From contig CM040445.1 in the NCBI GenBank assembly GCA_022749755.1, positions 14,467,182 through 14,531,181 on the forward strand: DNA of 64,000 nucleotides, written 5' to 3'. The position numbers and the translations under genes were made by a program. Below, one piece after another: positions 1-13,695 of the stretch. Position 1 is the stretch's first letter. The number at the start of each line of letters is the position of its first letter. The notes beneath the pieces were generated by a model. It ran no database searches. It worked only from the letters and a program-made list of their open reading frames with translations, and was not told where the DNA came from. Source of the stretch: Azadirachta indica. Its lineage: Eukaryota > Streptophyta > Magnoliopsida > Sapindales > Meliaceae.

Positions 1-525
1 TTTTCACTTGATCAAAAATCAAGTTTCGATCAAATTTGAATTCTTGTTTACTTAAGAGTTAAGTTTTGAATACATAATAATTTAAATTCTTACTTACTCG
101 AAATTTAACTCTCCAATAAGTTTAAATACAAATTTTTATTTTGGATAAATAATTTATGAAAATAATTTTGGCTAATTTAATAAAACATAATTATTTTTAA
201 ATAAAATTATAGAACGCGGTTAAAACTGGTTTTATTAGAAAAATAGTCATCATTTTCGGTTAAATCTCAAAATTTAAAGAGGTGGAATTGAGTAAATATT
301 CGGAAAAATGGAAAAAGAGAAGGAATGAAACTGGCGGCATCTTAATCCAATCAAATTGAAGCATTCAGCTAGCTATTTGCTGTGTAGGTAACATTATCAT
401 TCTGCTACCTCTCCGTCCCTCTCGACTCTACTAGGAAAAGAAACTGTGCGCCCGGAGTTCCAAGGTCTGCTCATTTTCATCAATCTATCACGAAAGAAAA
501 TAAAAATAATTATTTATTATAAAAA
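1..525 (+). promoter_or_regulatory. Upstream region and 5' UTR of TGH
   Basis: No coding sequence is visible. The first 300 bases are AT-rich. From about 380 the composition turns richer in C and T, as expected for a plant 5' UTR, and it runs to the ATG at 526 in a run of adenines. The transcription start cannot be fixed from sequence alone. Confidence 0.4.
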
Positions 526-2864
526 ATGGATTCGGACGAAGAGGATTACGTGTTCTACGGCACACCGATAGAGCGCGAGGAAGAGATCACCAGCCGCCGA
601 AAGAAATCCGTCGCCGAGGCTTCCGGTCATCTCCGAACCGTCGTTCCTTGGAAACAAGAGGTACTGCTTGGTTCCCGAGAAGGCTCTAGAAACTGAAACA
701 TTATTATAATTTCAACTCCAATGCTTCGTGTTATTTTTCTTTTCTAGCTTTAAATAATTATTCACAATCTAAACAAAATCTTATAGCCAACAGCATACTT
801 TTTAGACTTAGCTGTTAAGGATTTTAGTGTAGAAAAAACTAATGTCTGATATTTGTTTGAATATTACGAAACATTTACTTCGTTAATAGAATGCTCTAAT
901 CCATTTTTTTAATCTTTTATTATTCGTTTATTTATTCCGGTTTGCATTTTCTCAGCTACCAAATAGAGTAGCATGAGGCAGCAATCAGTGAATTTTCAAA
1001 CATTTTCCTCTGAAAATGCTATGAATTGATTGTTATTCAAAATTGGGGGTTCTCGCAAGTTTTCATGTAGTATCATGTAATAGTGTTATTACAGTCTGTT
1101 AGAATTTACAAATGTATGTATAATCTACGGCTCTGTTTGCTACATGTGAATTTATTAATTTGGTATTGATTTTGTAAATTGCAATTCTTCAGGTTAGAGA
1201 TGAAGAAGGAAGAAGAAGATTTCACGGTGCATTTACTGGAGGATTTTCTGCTGGTTATTACAATACAGTTGGTTCAAAAGAGGGTATGCTGTTACTTACA
1301 TTTGTATTTGAAGTTGAGATCACTTTCTTTTTTTATTGTTTTCCTTGCATAGTTTTGTCCATGTAGCTTTACCATTTAAATTTTAAATGCTCATATAGGA
1401 TGGACTCCACAGACATTCACATCATCAAGGAAGAATAGAGCAGAAGTCAAACAACAGAACATTCTTAACTTTTTGGATGAAGATGAGAAAGCTGTATGTT
1501 ATCGTATTGTTTAACCCTTTTCTATATATTTGTATCTAAGGCATTTGACTTACTGAAAAAATTTCTCGATGTTCTAGAATTTTCTTTGCTACATTTGGCA
1601 GTATGGAACTTAGTTCTAAAATTGGGATTAGTGGTAGCTTTTGTTGGAAAATTTGTGTGACACCTCCTTTTCCACTTAATTCCAGTTCCAAAGCCATTAT
1701 TCCATGCTGCCAAACACAGTGCTTTTGTTTGTAGATTCTTTGCGGACAATTCATCTCCTTATTGGGGAATTATTTTGGGTTGGGTGGTACTTGTTGTGGT
1801 AAAGGAAAAGTATGATGTCCAAAATATGTTTACTTGAAAATACATTCTTAGGCAAATGCAGTCAATGTCAGCTAATTTTTGCAGAGAACATAGTGCAATC
1901 AGTATGAAATGATGCTATCCACAGAGTAAATTTTCAAATCATGATTTTCATCATATTTATCCAAGTTTTGCTTAGAGCTACTTAGTTTTACATTATTATT
2001 ATTTTTTTTTATCACTTTCCTCTGCAACGATGAAGAAAGTGAATGAAAAAGTTCCTTTAAAGCTTAAAACCACAGCAAGTTTATCATTTATGGAGCTCCA
2101 TTTCATGGTAAATTTGCCTCCGTTGAAAAGTTGAAGAAGCAACTGAGATTGAACCTTGGTTGATGCTTTGATTCGATAGAAGAATGGTTGAAGTACTACA
2201 TCTGTAAAAGTCATTAATTAATATGTTGATGCCTTCACCAGAACTCGAGAAATTTTCTATTCTGATGTTGCATCTGAGTTGAGAAGAGATAGGAACTCAT
2301 TCATTCTGAGCTACGAAAGAGGGCTACATATGCTGTTTCATGTTTTCCTCTGGTTTTTATTATTTGCTGGGAGGGTGGTGGAGGAAGGGAGAGCTGTATG
2401 TTCTTCTTGGGGCTACCAATGTGGTATTTGTTTGGCAGTTGTAATGCAAAGATAATTCTAGTTACATTTAATGTTTCTTGATATAACAATTCATGAAAAT
2501 TTGTAATATTCTTAGTTAATCTGTTTTAATGATATAAATTAAATTTAAGATCTATAATTTCTGTTGCTTTGGCACTTTCAGGAATTGGAAGGCAAATCCT
2601 TGGGGACATCTTCACAGTTTGACACATTTGGATTTACGGCTGCTGAATTTGCTCGTAAACAAGCTGAAAAGGAGCAGCAACAGAGGTTTTATGAGCTTTT
2701 ATGATTTATTTTGATTGGAGATTATCTATAGCTGCAGTATAGTTAAATCTATGATTATTGACTGTTTGGTAGCTGAGTGTTTTAATTCTCAAGAATATAT
2801 TTCCTGGATTGCCTTATTTTTGTCAACCTTAATAACTTCACTGTTTATTGAATCATAATCACCA

Positions 2865-2922
<58 letters not shown>

Positions 2923-5900
2923 AATATATAAATATTTTCTTCTGTATGTGAATGCCATCATGTGCTTGCATCTACTGATTGTCGCTTATGAGAAGAGAGG
3001 GTGCCCTTTAACTGTTGATTTTGAACCTTTTAAAATCTTCTTGTAGCAAAATTTAATATTTTCTTTTCCACATTTGTTAGAAGTACTGTCCACATTTCAC
3101 AACTAAAGCTGTGGCCTTTATCTAGGATTGTTTTGTCCCGCTAAAACTGCCTTTTTATTTATCTTCCTTATATCTTTTATGCATTTAAGAGAATACGTAT
3201 GAATTGCACTTATTCTCTTTGTTAAACTTTCATAGGCTAGTAAACATATTAATATATTTCTTTATTAACAGAGGTACTTATCTGTCTCTTATCATTTTTC
3301 TTTAGATCTATATTAATTTTTATAAAAGAAATCACTACTTTTGAATCCATGAGAATTTTTTTTGTCCTCTGTTGTTCAGATGACCAGTTGGATTTGAAAT
3401 ATTTATGTTTGAAGCTCTTAACTTCACTTTCAGATTCACATACACAGAAAATCAAGTGCGCATGAATCTCTGTGCTGTGTATGTATATGTTAGTAACCTG
3501 GAGATACATGCCATTTCATTGTTTATCAGATTTTCTATTCAGCTGTTGCCATGTCTGTTTTGTGTCTTCATGCTGCATAAATGTTCGGTATTCATTATGT
3601 TGGTATGCTTGCTTCATCACTTCTAACCGAATTATTAATCGTTAATTTATTATTGTGAGGAAATTAGCCCACAGAAAGAACAGAAATTATGTCTTCCACT
3701 TGAGGATATTTATGTTCTTGCAACAAACAAATAACTTTACTGTTTGGGGGCCCCATCCGATGGCAGAATGTGTTACTTTCACTCTATTTTCTATGTTGTG
3801 TTCGTAAATAGCCATTTTAGCTGCAATTGTAATCTAATGGCATGTATATAATTGTGTATATGTTCATATGGGTGTTGCTGCTTGTACTTTCATTTCCTGC
3901 AGCATTATGCAAATCTTTTTTCTGGTTTGTTTATACATTGCTTGCATGTGTTGCAGGCCATCAGCAATCCCTGGGCCTGTTCCTGATGAACTAGTTGTTC
4001 CAGCCACAGAGTCTATTGGTTTGTGTCAATTAATTTATGATAGTGTTTTTGCAACAACTGTATATTATGCAAACATAAATTCTTAATCTTGCCTCTGGAG
4101 TAGGTGTAAAATTGCTGCTGAAGATGGGTTGGCGACATGGTCGTTCAATTAAGGATTCACATGCAGATTCATTATATGGTATGTTTCCCAGTGCCATTTC
4201 AAAATGAGTTCCTGGCATTTACAATTGTAGAATATATATGTTTTTTTTCCAATGATAAAAGAATTTATATTTTTTAATTTCTAGCTTCATATGTTAGAAG
4301 AGCGTTCATCTGCTTGAAACTTAACAACAGGGTGTTATAAGTAAGAGTTGGCGTGTTCATATATACTTAAGACATTCCAGTTAATTTGTCATCCACATCA
4401 AATGTTCCTATGGTCACTTTTCTTGCTAGGATGTAATGATCATTTTAGTGTAAAAATGCCAGGATCTCACCGAAACACTTATGTAGTGGCTCCTAAAACT
4501 TGTTCGTGAATTTTCTTGCATGTCAACAGAAATCCCTATGAAATCTCATCAAAATTTGAAAATGGATTCTATTTGGAATGACTTTTGCAATAACAATGTG
4601 TAACCTTTGCTCTGTTTTCCATAAGTGAAAAAGATAGGAAAAGTATTTGCAATATTCTGGACCCTTCTCATTGACAATATCTTATTTATTCCAAATATTT
4701 CACTATCATTTGTGAGACTGGAATATAGAACCATTTGCTTAGTTTCTGTAATCATCTAGTTGATAACGTTTCGACTGGACTTCGAGGAAAGTTTATTTAT
4801 TTTTTTTTATCTACGCAATTTATTTACAGATGCTCGAAGAGAAGCCAGAAAAGCTCTCTTAGCATTTTCTTATGACGAAACAAAAACAGAGTCTACTGAT
4901 TCAGAGCCTGTTGAGAGTCACCGTGAAAGTTTTGTTGAGCAGCCTGTTAAAGATGATGTCCAGCTTTCTCGCAGCACACCTGTATGGAAATTTTCCTAGC
5001 TAACTTACGCCTTCTATCAGCAGTTTCCTCTACATATAGCTTTTGAATCCTTTTAATAGTCAAACTGGATGATGTGGTGAATAATGAATGACATTTGAAT
5101 CATGTTTTCCGGTTGTAATGTGGTTATCTTTCTTTTGTCAATATGCAATCTGGTCTTTGAACATACTGGCATTGTTGCTATCAGTGTGGCTGTAAGTCTC
5201 TGCTAAGCGTGAAAATGATCAAGTACTTGCCCATACCCATTAGCAAAAGAACATGCGCCTGATCTTTTGCTTTGAAATCATTCCCTTGGTTCTGAGTTAT
5301 TAGCCAATTATAGGAGTGGAATTTTTTTTTATCTGAAGGAAAATCAATTATTGTATTCACATGGGTGTTGAAAGTGTATTGGCTTTCTTGCAGAAAGAAA
5401 GAAATGAAAAAATGGTGTTTTTGAGTGCTTTTTAAATATAAACAAGGTTTGGTTTTCCAAATTGTAAACATTATTTGGGTCATAAAGATCATAAATTCAG
5501 GGCAATCGGGAAGTTAAACTTTTGTTAGCTTTTATTAATATTCAATGCGTCTACCTCTTAAATACTCCCCCCTAGAGGTATATGATACTTGAATATATCC
5601 AGAATTTCTGAAACTGAAAAATGATAATTCTTAAATAATCCAAAATCTAGTTTGAAGACATGTTGAATGTCAATATGTATTCATGCAGCCTATTTTATTT
5701 TGAAGTATGATTGTAACAATAAAAGTAGAAAAGAATTAATGAATTGGTTTTATATTATATATAATTAGCAATGTTATATGATTGATTATATTAAATAACA
5801 AATATGTAATAATAGACGAAGTCTAGAGATAATATAGTTACTTATATTAGTTTGTCCCTGTTGTGGCATATCCCACTTTTCAGTTAGGTTATATAACATA

Positions 5901-8900
5901 ATTGTACTATTTCAGCTGTATCCTATCACAATGCCCATGTCTCGTGGCAGAAAGTTAATTTAATTTATTTAAAAATTGGGTCTCACATCTTTCCTTTGAT
6001 GAAGGTGTATGTGCTCAATCCAAAGCAGGACTTACGTGGTCTAGGTTATGATCCTTATAAGCATGCTCCTGAATTTAGGGGTATGTAGTTTCATGAGTAA
6101 ACTTTTTTGCTGCTAACTTCTTTTGTCAGGGAAATCGTAGTTTAACAACTTGTTTTACTTTCAGAAAAGAAAAGGTCATGCATGTCTGATCATAGGGATC
6201 CTGGAAATAGGAAGGCGTTGTCGATAAAAGATAGCCTTTTTGGTCTACAGTGTAAGATCTATAATCTGATTCATCTACTTTTCACTTAATTGTTGTATAT
6301 ATGATTTCATGCTCTGTCTTCATCTGGTTGGTTATGTTTAATTGCTTGATTACTTAATTTTGAGATGAGGCGATTCAACTAATTGGATGGGATTCACCAG
6401 CAGGAAAGGTTGCTCCTGGTTTTGGCATTGGTGCACTTGAAGAATATGATGCTGAAGATGAGGATGTTTATGGTGCTGGTTAGTACTTCAATAAACACCT
6501 TCTTTATAAAGTAACCATCTCGGTTCTTGGTATGAATGCAAGTATCCTCACAAAAAAGTAATGGCACCGGTGATGCTTTTTATGTGGTAGACAGGAGCTG
6601 ATAAGTGCTTCTCTCTCTCTTTTTTCAATTGAGGGAGTCTGGAGATGGTGTACATGCTACAAGATGTTTATCAGTTTACATGTTTAGTTACCACTAAGCC
6701 AAAAAGTCTATTGCTTATTCGTAAAAGACCCAAAACACTGTATTTATGTTTTAACATGTCTCCTATTGTCCAAGGCATATAGGTCAAACTGCAGCCATGC
6801 GCATGGACAACTTATTTCAATATGATTAATACCTTGTTGAGTTGGAACCAAACCTAAATTTTATGATTACAAGGGCCAGATAGTAGTGCTTTAAAGCTCT
6901 AACAGTATGACAACTCTGACTTAAACTAAAGAGATCGAGATGCATTTGAGACAGATTGTTGGGAACTGAAATTGGGCATCGGTGTGCCAATTTGCTAGAC
7001 ATTAGTGTATAATATTTTAAATGGTCAAATAGTAGAACAAAGGGACGTAAACAATAACATTTAAGTTTTCTGTCCTTAATATTATGATAATGTAAGGGTT
7101 CAGTGTGTCCTACTAATAATGCTTTTTCTATAGACTATGACTTTTTGAATACTTATGCGGAAGAAGTTGAAGAGCCTTCCAGATTGAGCAAAGACAATAG
7201 GTCAAAGTTGGTCGGAAGGGAGCAAGGTGTGCTGCCTGGATTCATAGTTTCATTGAAGTCTGACTATCAGTTGGAAAGGTAATGGATATTACACCTATGC
7301 AGCATACCAGTTGAATAACCTGCGCCATCATTTTAGATGTTGCAACATGATCTGCATTCTTATTCTTGGGTGGTTATATTTAGCTTTTTAGAGGATGCAG
7401 AATTGTAATATTGAAGTAATTTTGCTTGTGTTCTTCATATTCTATCTGTTTTTCTTTTAAAGTTAGTCAAAATATTTATGTTTTAAATTGGTGTACAGAT
7501 TTGATCCTCCAGTTGTTCCAAAGGATTTTATCCCTCACCATAAATTTCCTGAGCCTCTGGAGACTGCCAACAACCTTGCAGTTACACGGCCCCCAGAGGT
7601 TCCTCCTCCCGAGGACAGTAATATGAAACTTTTGATTGAGGGGGTTGCAACTTTAGTAGCTCGATGTGGTAAACTGTTTGAGGATCTTTCCAGAGAGAAG
7701 AATCAATCTAATCCACTATTTAGTTTTCTCAGTGGGGGAAATGGTCATGATTATTATGCAAGGAAGTTGTGGGAGGCACAGCAGAAACGTAATGATCAAA
7801 CCAAGCTGTTAGGTGATGGGAAATCATCTCAGACTGTACGGAAGATGACAGCAGAGACCCGTGGCAAAATGTTAGGGGAAAAACCTTTGGAACGAAGTTC
7901 AAGAGATTCAAGTTCATCCATTGCTTCTGAAAATGCCATTCATATGCAATATAATCTTTCAGATACATTTACTAAGTCCGCATCATTTGTAAGTAGCATA
8001 CTTCTTTCATGGCCTTTTCTTTCTTTATACACTTTTGTTGTTATCTTCTAGGAAGTTCTGATTTTAGTTTCTCAAGCTTTATAATTTTCACTGCTATTTT
8101 ATGTTTGTGTTGTTTCTAGTTTAATTCAACTTGGGTTACTTTTTCTCTTTTATTGACTCTTGGTAACATAGAGTGAGTTGCCAGAAGTTGCAAAACCTTT
8201 CAAAGATGATCCAGCAAAGCAAGAAAGATTTGAGCAGTTTCTCAAGGAGAAGTATCGAGGAGGGCTTCGCTCTACAGAGTCCAGTGGAGCGAGTAACCTG
8301 TCAGAAGCAGCTCGTGCTCGTGAGAGATTGGACTTTGAAGCTGCAGCTGAAGCAATAGAGAAAGCAAAACTCGGTAAGGAGAGCTTAATGTGTACGCAGC
8401 AGTTGCTGGGTTTTTCAGCTTCTGGAGGGATGCAGTTCACTTCCAGTGGACTAGAGGTATATTTCATCTGGTGGAAATTTAGTTTCTAAAATTATTGGTG
8501 TAGATCTTAAGCTTCTGACAAGAATTTATGAAAACAGCAGGTTAAAGATGCTCAAGCTAGAGATTTGATGACTAAGAAATTGTATCCAAGAAGGGAAGAG
8601 TTCCAGTGGCGTCCTTCACCTATTCTCTGCAAGCGCTTTGATCTGATTGATCCTTATATGGGGAAGGTGATATTTCGTTCTTGGATTAGCTTTTCTATCT
8701 TCTTATCTCTAGCATTCCATAAAGATTAGGTAGATGTCTACTTGCTAGTTTATGTTTCTCAAACTGTGTCTTGTGGAGTATGTCAGCTCATTTATTTATT
8801 GATACTTTGTCATTTGTAATTTAGTTTGTCAAAATCATTCATTGAAATATTATGGATCCTTGTAAGATGGAGGCAACTAAATGTAGATAGCTATCTGTGT

Positions 8901-10823
8901 TAATGTTAAACCTCTTCTCTTCTTATTCTTTCAGTCTCTCTCTCTCTTGCTCTCTCTTGGGTTTTTTGTCTAATATTCTTGCTCCCATGGTGGGGAAAGT
9001 GGGTTTGGGGTGCCATTCCTGAACCTTGGTTTCCATTTCCGTTCATCATTTTTGTCGAAGGTTCATAAAAGAATACTGCCCTTACCCAGTATTTAGACAT
9101 AAAACAACTGTACAATATATCTTTCATAATCTGAATTTTGTATTAACTGGGAAATACAATTCTGTTACTTGCAGCCACCACCTGCCCCAAGGATAAGAAG
9201 CAAGATCGATTCTCTCATCTTCATGTCAGATTCTGTCAAAGCCACCAAATTGGAAGAATCTGTTGCTGCAAATAACAGTCGATATGCTGCACCTCAGCCT
9301 GATGCTCAAATAAGCAAAGATGTGACTGATAAGGAAGTTGAAGCAGAGGTAGAAGTTGAAAACGTTGAGAGGCCAGTTGACCTCTACAAGGTACTATTTT
9401 TTCTGTTTAATTATTTTATGTGTCTGTTATAGCCTCTCTTTTTGAACCTTCATTTTGAAACACTAGAACGGCAAGGGAAAAATGGAAGTGAAAGGTATTC
9501 TTTATATGTTCATTCATGTTTATTAATCAAGAAGTAACCGGTTTGCACCTGATATGGATACACATATCATGATTTGTTGTGGCATCAATTTAGACCATTG
9601 TGTTATAAATACTTAAATGCAAATGCAATGGCTACAAAGTTCTCTTTATACTATTCTGCTTCATTAGAATTTTACCTTCTCTCAGCATCTCTCTCACTTA
9701 TGTTTCCTGTTTGTTTAATTACCCAATTATATGTACATTTTATGTCTTTCCACTTGTCGTTGTGTCTTTCACCACATTACTGCTTTCTTGAATGGGTTCA
9801 ATCCACCTTAGCTAACTTTATTTTACCCTCTGGAAATTTTCACAGATCCATATGTATATTGTTTGTACACTGTGACTTGTTGAGCAATCAATATTCTTGC
9901 ATTCAAAATTTGGATTTCCTCTTGTGCATTCTTGACATCCTTGCTGATGATCCATATTGATTGCTTTTTTATTTGAAAAACATGCTGTATGTAGGATGTG
10001 CTGCCTTTCTTATGCGTTAACATTCTTCCTTCATGTGCAGGCTATTTTCTCCGATGATTCTGATGATGAAACGGAAACATTTAATTCTAAGAAAGTAGAG
10101 GATCCAGAAAAGAAGATTGAAGTGGCTAATACAGCATTAAGCCATTTGATTGCGGGTGACTTCTTAGAATCCTTGGGAAAAGAGCTAGGTCTTGAGGTTC
10201 CCCCTGAGTTACCCAATTCAATTAGTAAAGCCGAGAATCCTGCTCCTCCAAAAGAAACTCCTGATGCTGATGCTGCAAATGCTTATACCTTACCAGTTGA
10301 AATCAAGTCTTCTTCCACTGCAAATGCTGTCAGTGGAACTTTGAGAGACCGAGGGATGCCTGATGAGAGGGAGACAGCTGAAAAGGGTGAATCCCAGAAA
10401 AATGAATTGACTCCGGGCAGCCTTGTGAATCGTGGTGACAAATATGAGACTCACTTGTCAGAATATAGACATTGTAAAGTTGACCTTGGAAGGACTAAAG
10501 AGGATGGAAAATCTAAATTACCATCTAGCCGCCATCAAAATCGGGGCAGCAGTTCATCTTCAGAAGATGAAAGAAGTAGAAAACGATCTAGACGACACCG
10601 GTATAGAAGCAGTGACTCGTATAGTGATTCTTCCAGCGATCATCGGGGACAATCCCATTCTAGGTCAAAAGAGAGAAGGAAACGGTCCTCTCGAGAAAAG
10701 AGTAGTAGCAGAAGAAAACACCGTAGGCATCGTGACAGGGACTCGCCCAGCAGCAGATCATATTATGATGCTGAGAAAGAACAGGCTGCAGGGAAGAAAG
10801 AAAAAAGGAAACATAGGGATTGA
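526..10823 (+). CDS. TGH: TOUGH-like G-patch and SWAP domain RNA-processing protein (16 exons, 999 aa)
   Basis: Homologue of Arabidopsis TOUGH and animal GPATCH1, nuclear RNA-binding proteins linked to splicing and, in plants, microRNA precursor processing. Exons that join in one frame with GT-AG ends: 526-660, 1193-1283, 1399-1493, 2582-2685, 3957-4018, 4104-4178, 4830-4981, 6005-6080, 6165-6251, 6401-6478, 7134-7278, 7499-7988, 8172-8456, 8541-8666, 9175-9390, 10041-10823. The sum is exactly 3000 nt. The N-terminus ([18 protein letters not shown]) is typical of the family. The G-patch is at about residues 160-200 ([15 protein letters not shown]). The SWAP/Surp module is at about 410-462 ([19 protein letters not shown], then NPLFSFL and [10 protein letters not shown]). 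Acidic serine stretches and a basic RS-like tail fill the last 100 residues. Arabidopsis TGH is slightly shorter (about 930 aa). Exons 10 and 14 have NAGNAG acceptors. The gene appears intact. Confidence 0.95.
2866..2927. repeat. Compound microsatellite (TC)n(TA)n(CA)n in TGH intron 4
   Basis: Consecutive TC, TA and CA dinucleotide runs lie inside the 1.27-kb intron between exons 4 and 5. The tract is likely length-polymorphic. No other function is visible. Confidence 0.9.
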
Positions 10824-11500
10824 ACTGCAGGTCTTATTTTCTTTAATTCCAATTGAAGGCACCCCAAGAAATATCCCTGAACGGGTTACTTTCTAAGGAA
10901 GAATCGCTGTTATTGGAAACTTCTAGCACCTACCACTAGCAATTTTGGTTTGGGGTTTTGGAGCTGTGGCTGCTGGCTGTTGTGCAGTTGATAGAGATTC
11001 TTCATTATCTCAGCTCTGTTCATATGGTGTGGGGGTTATGATTGCAACCCGAACATTTTGCATAGAGGTGAGTCCCATGCCTTAAACTAATGTGTAGTCA
11101 ATGCTGTAGAACTGTAATTTTATGCGTGGTTACTGAAAGAAAATATTAACAATTGTTTATTTTGCTTGTTTGCATTTTTGTGCCCATAAATATACTTTCC
11201 TAGATCAATTCTACATGTTGCCTTTACTGCATAAATACAATATCAAATATTTGCTGATGGAAGGCAGTGGAGTAATTTGATTTCAATTTGCAACAACAGG
11301 CGCATACTTAGGCAATTTATTTGTATTTGATAGCTATGATCTAGCTATGATCAAAGATATTCTCCAGTACCTCAATTACCAGCAATTTTGATTTGGGATT
11401 TGAATGGGGGATTATTGAAAATATCAGTTGCTATTGATATGAAAACATGAAAACAAACTATACATTTCTGAGTTAAAATTCTGAAGATTGTTTTAGCTAA
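10824..11500 (+). other. TGH 3' UTR and downstream spacer
   Basis: Directly follows the TGH stop. The first about 250 bases have mixed composition typical of a 3' UTR; AT-rich spacer follows. No other gene is seen. Confidence 0.4.
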
Positions 11501-11559
11501 ATCATGAAAGATGACAGCTGATATTGGATCACCAAACACCTCTGCTTTTAATAATTTTT

Positions 11560-11820
11560 TGTGATCTAAAATTTTTCAATATTCGGAGGGGATTTGTTAG
11601 GCTTGGATTTGGTAAAATCACAATTATGATAATTTTATGGTTGCACATAATTTCGTGGATTTTGCGTTGAATTAAAATTACTTAGACATATAATGACACA
11701 AACCAATTTGTATGCTGTACTCCACTTTTGAAGCTTGTAATTGAATATTGACAATTCAAAATTCTAGCAACTAATTATGGATTCTAGCTATCTACTTTGA
11801 TTTCAAATCAACTAAAGAAA
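11560..11820. repeat. Dispersed repeat, copy 1
   Basis: Shares a collinear run of words with 24094-24440, including 'ttggatttggtaaa', 'ttggattttgcgttgaa', 'actccacttttgaa' and 'taattatgg(a/g)ttctag'. The two copies bracket the pseudogene-rich interval. Identity is moderate with indels. The nature of the unit is unknown: it could be an old element end or part of a duplicated segment. Confidence 0.6.
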
Positions 11821-12826
11821 TCACAAAATATATCAAACTAATATCATAAAAGATATCAAATAATTGTAAAGTTTGCTATAGCTCTAACTAGCTATTGAAT
11901 TTGTCAATGTTCACAAGGCTTTCATATTATGAGGGAATTCTAATTCTCAATTATCATATATTAAGGGTTTCGATGATTTTGTTGCTAGATATAATATTCG
12001 CATTTCCCCATTAAAGAAACAGAGAAGCATTTTGAGTTTTGAATACGTGTCATTTACAGAAGCTGGATGTTAAAGAAAGAGGGAAGCACTAAAGTGTAAA
12101 ATAATAGTTTCATTACTCAATCTACCAAGTTCCCTTTGTCAATATTATGTCCAGTAGGAGCACACTGAGAGCACAGATTTTTCCTTGCACTTCCATATGG
12201 CCGCTACCAATAGAGCCTGAGTTTTCTGATTTCGCAAAAATTGTCTTCTAACTCTCAAAATCAACCAACTGCCGCAGAAGTCAAAAGATGTTAAGGGCTC
12301 GAGAAATTGAAGGAATGCTATTTGTTTCTAGCATTAATTTGGTAGATTCATGTGGTTTGAATAAACCAAAAGGGACCCCCATTTCAGTCATTTACTACTA
12401 CATATATCATGGCATTCTTATGCTGAATTAAACCAAGGAAATGGAATAAAGCAAGAGAGAATACCTTGGGGGAAGAATCTTCACTAGCATGTATACAGCT
12501 TCCTTCTGCGGTGTCCAAGATAGTATAGTTGGCATCCTTCTACATCTGCAGCCACATTGATTGCTTAGGTTTGACTTAATTAAAAATCATTGTCAAAATA
12601 TTCTTAAACAAATACCTGGACTTACAATGAAGATGCTCATAGACTGTCCTGTATCCCATTTGATGCATATTGGAAATCCAACATTCCTGTAAATGAGAGC
12701 TCTCTCTACAATTATAACCCAGTAACTTCCCTGTATTCTCATTGTTTTTTTATTTGGTAAGAAACAACGCACAACAATATTATGACATAAAAATTCTGTT
12801 CTAGTGTGTCTCCAGGTTGAGCACGT

Positions 12827-13173
12827 ACGGACTTCAAACAATTGGCTTTGTGCAAGCTCGTGTAACTTCTGCACAGTGGCAACACTTTCTACATCTGGTT
12901 GCAATTGATCTTGCAAATATTGCTCCCTGCATAAACTAAATCAGGGTACACAAATTTAAGTAAAAGATATGAACTAATTTTTCTGAACACCCTAACATTC
13001 CAATTAACAAACAGAAGGAAGTGCTTGATGAAATTTAACATTCCCAAATATTCTCACAAACACCTTCCCAAGGATAGAAAATACCTTTCTTTCAAAGCCT
13101 CCATGGTTTTCTAATTCTCTTCAGCCAGACTGAGTTGCTTGATCTCCACAATTTCTTTCACCTTTTCCTCCAC
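12827..13173 (-). pseudogene. CASP (golgin-type coiled-coil protein) pseudogene, two exons of the N-terminal half
   Basis: The minus strand shows an exon at 13173-13085 with an intact acceptor, reading VEEKVKEIVEIKQLSLAEEN, then an in-frame TAG, then KTMEALKER and a GT donor. The next exon, 12926-12827, reads EQYLQDQ and then VATVQKLHELAQSQLFEVR before the match is lost. These match the coiled coil of plant CASP, a Golgi membrane protein related to CUX1/CASP. The stop replaces an expected glutamine, and flanking exons are missing, so this is a relic. Retained introns show it moved as DNA and not through mRNA. Confidence 0.8.
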
Positions 13174-13695
13174 CTGAATAAGAATAGGAAACAGTTAATC
13201 ATCATTCATCTCTTTATAAGTAACTACATCTAAATTTAATCGAAGGCAGGCAATTTTAGGAGGAAGTAATTTTCTAACTCCTTGAATAAGATTTAACTTC
13301 GATACCACCATGACATTGACATATCACAATGGCAATCTCAGGAAGGTTTTCATATAAGAAAACACAAATTTCCCTGCACTAAAAAATCTTTCTTTAAGCC
13401 AGTGATCAGTAATTTCCTAGTTGTGATCTTAATCACTGATAATTAAATCCAGCCACGAGATGAGTTTTTATACACATTTATCGTCAAATTAAGGTAAATA
13501 GACATCCAATTAGTCATAAATTTGGTAATATGTTATGCATAATGTATTCTTTAATCCAAGTTGAATTAGCTCTATTGCTTAACCACGGAACTGACTGAAC
13601 GTTTGACATCTAGGCCGAACCTTGGAGCATGATGTGCACACACAAGGCCTAGACTTTAACTAAATTGAGGGCTTTATATATATAGATACAAATCA

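Noticed and set aside
5181..5492. Open frame of 103 codons, minus strand
   Set aside because: Inside TGH intron 7; low-complexity composition and no domain.
9574..9960. Open frame of 128 codons, plus strand
   Set aside because: It lies wholly inside TGH intron 15, is rich in Leu/Phe/Ser from T-rich intron sequence, and has no recognisable domain.
11900..12560. Possible further exon on the minus strand near 12440-12560
   Set aside because: A short donor-like end (cccaag/gtattc) is present but the translation contains a stop and could not be tied to CASP or any other family.
12593..12916. Open frame of 107 codons, minus strand, as a gene of its own
   Set aside because: Its first third is the CASP exon already listed; the rest is read-through into unrelated sequence.
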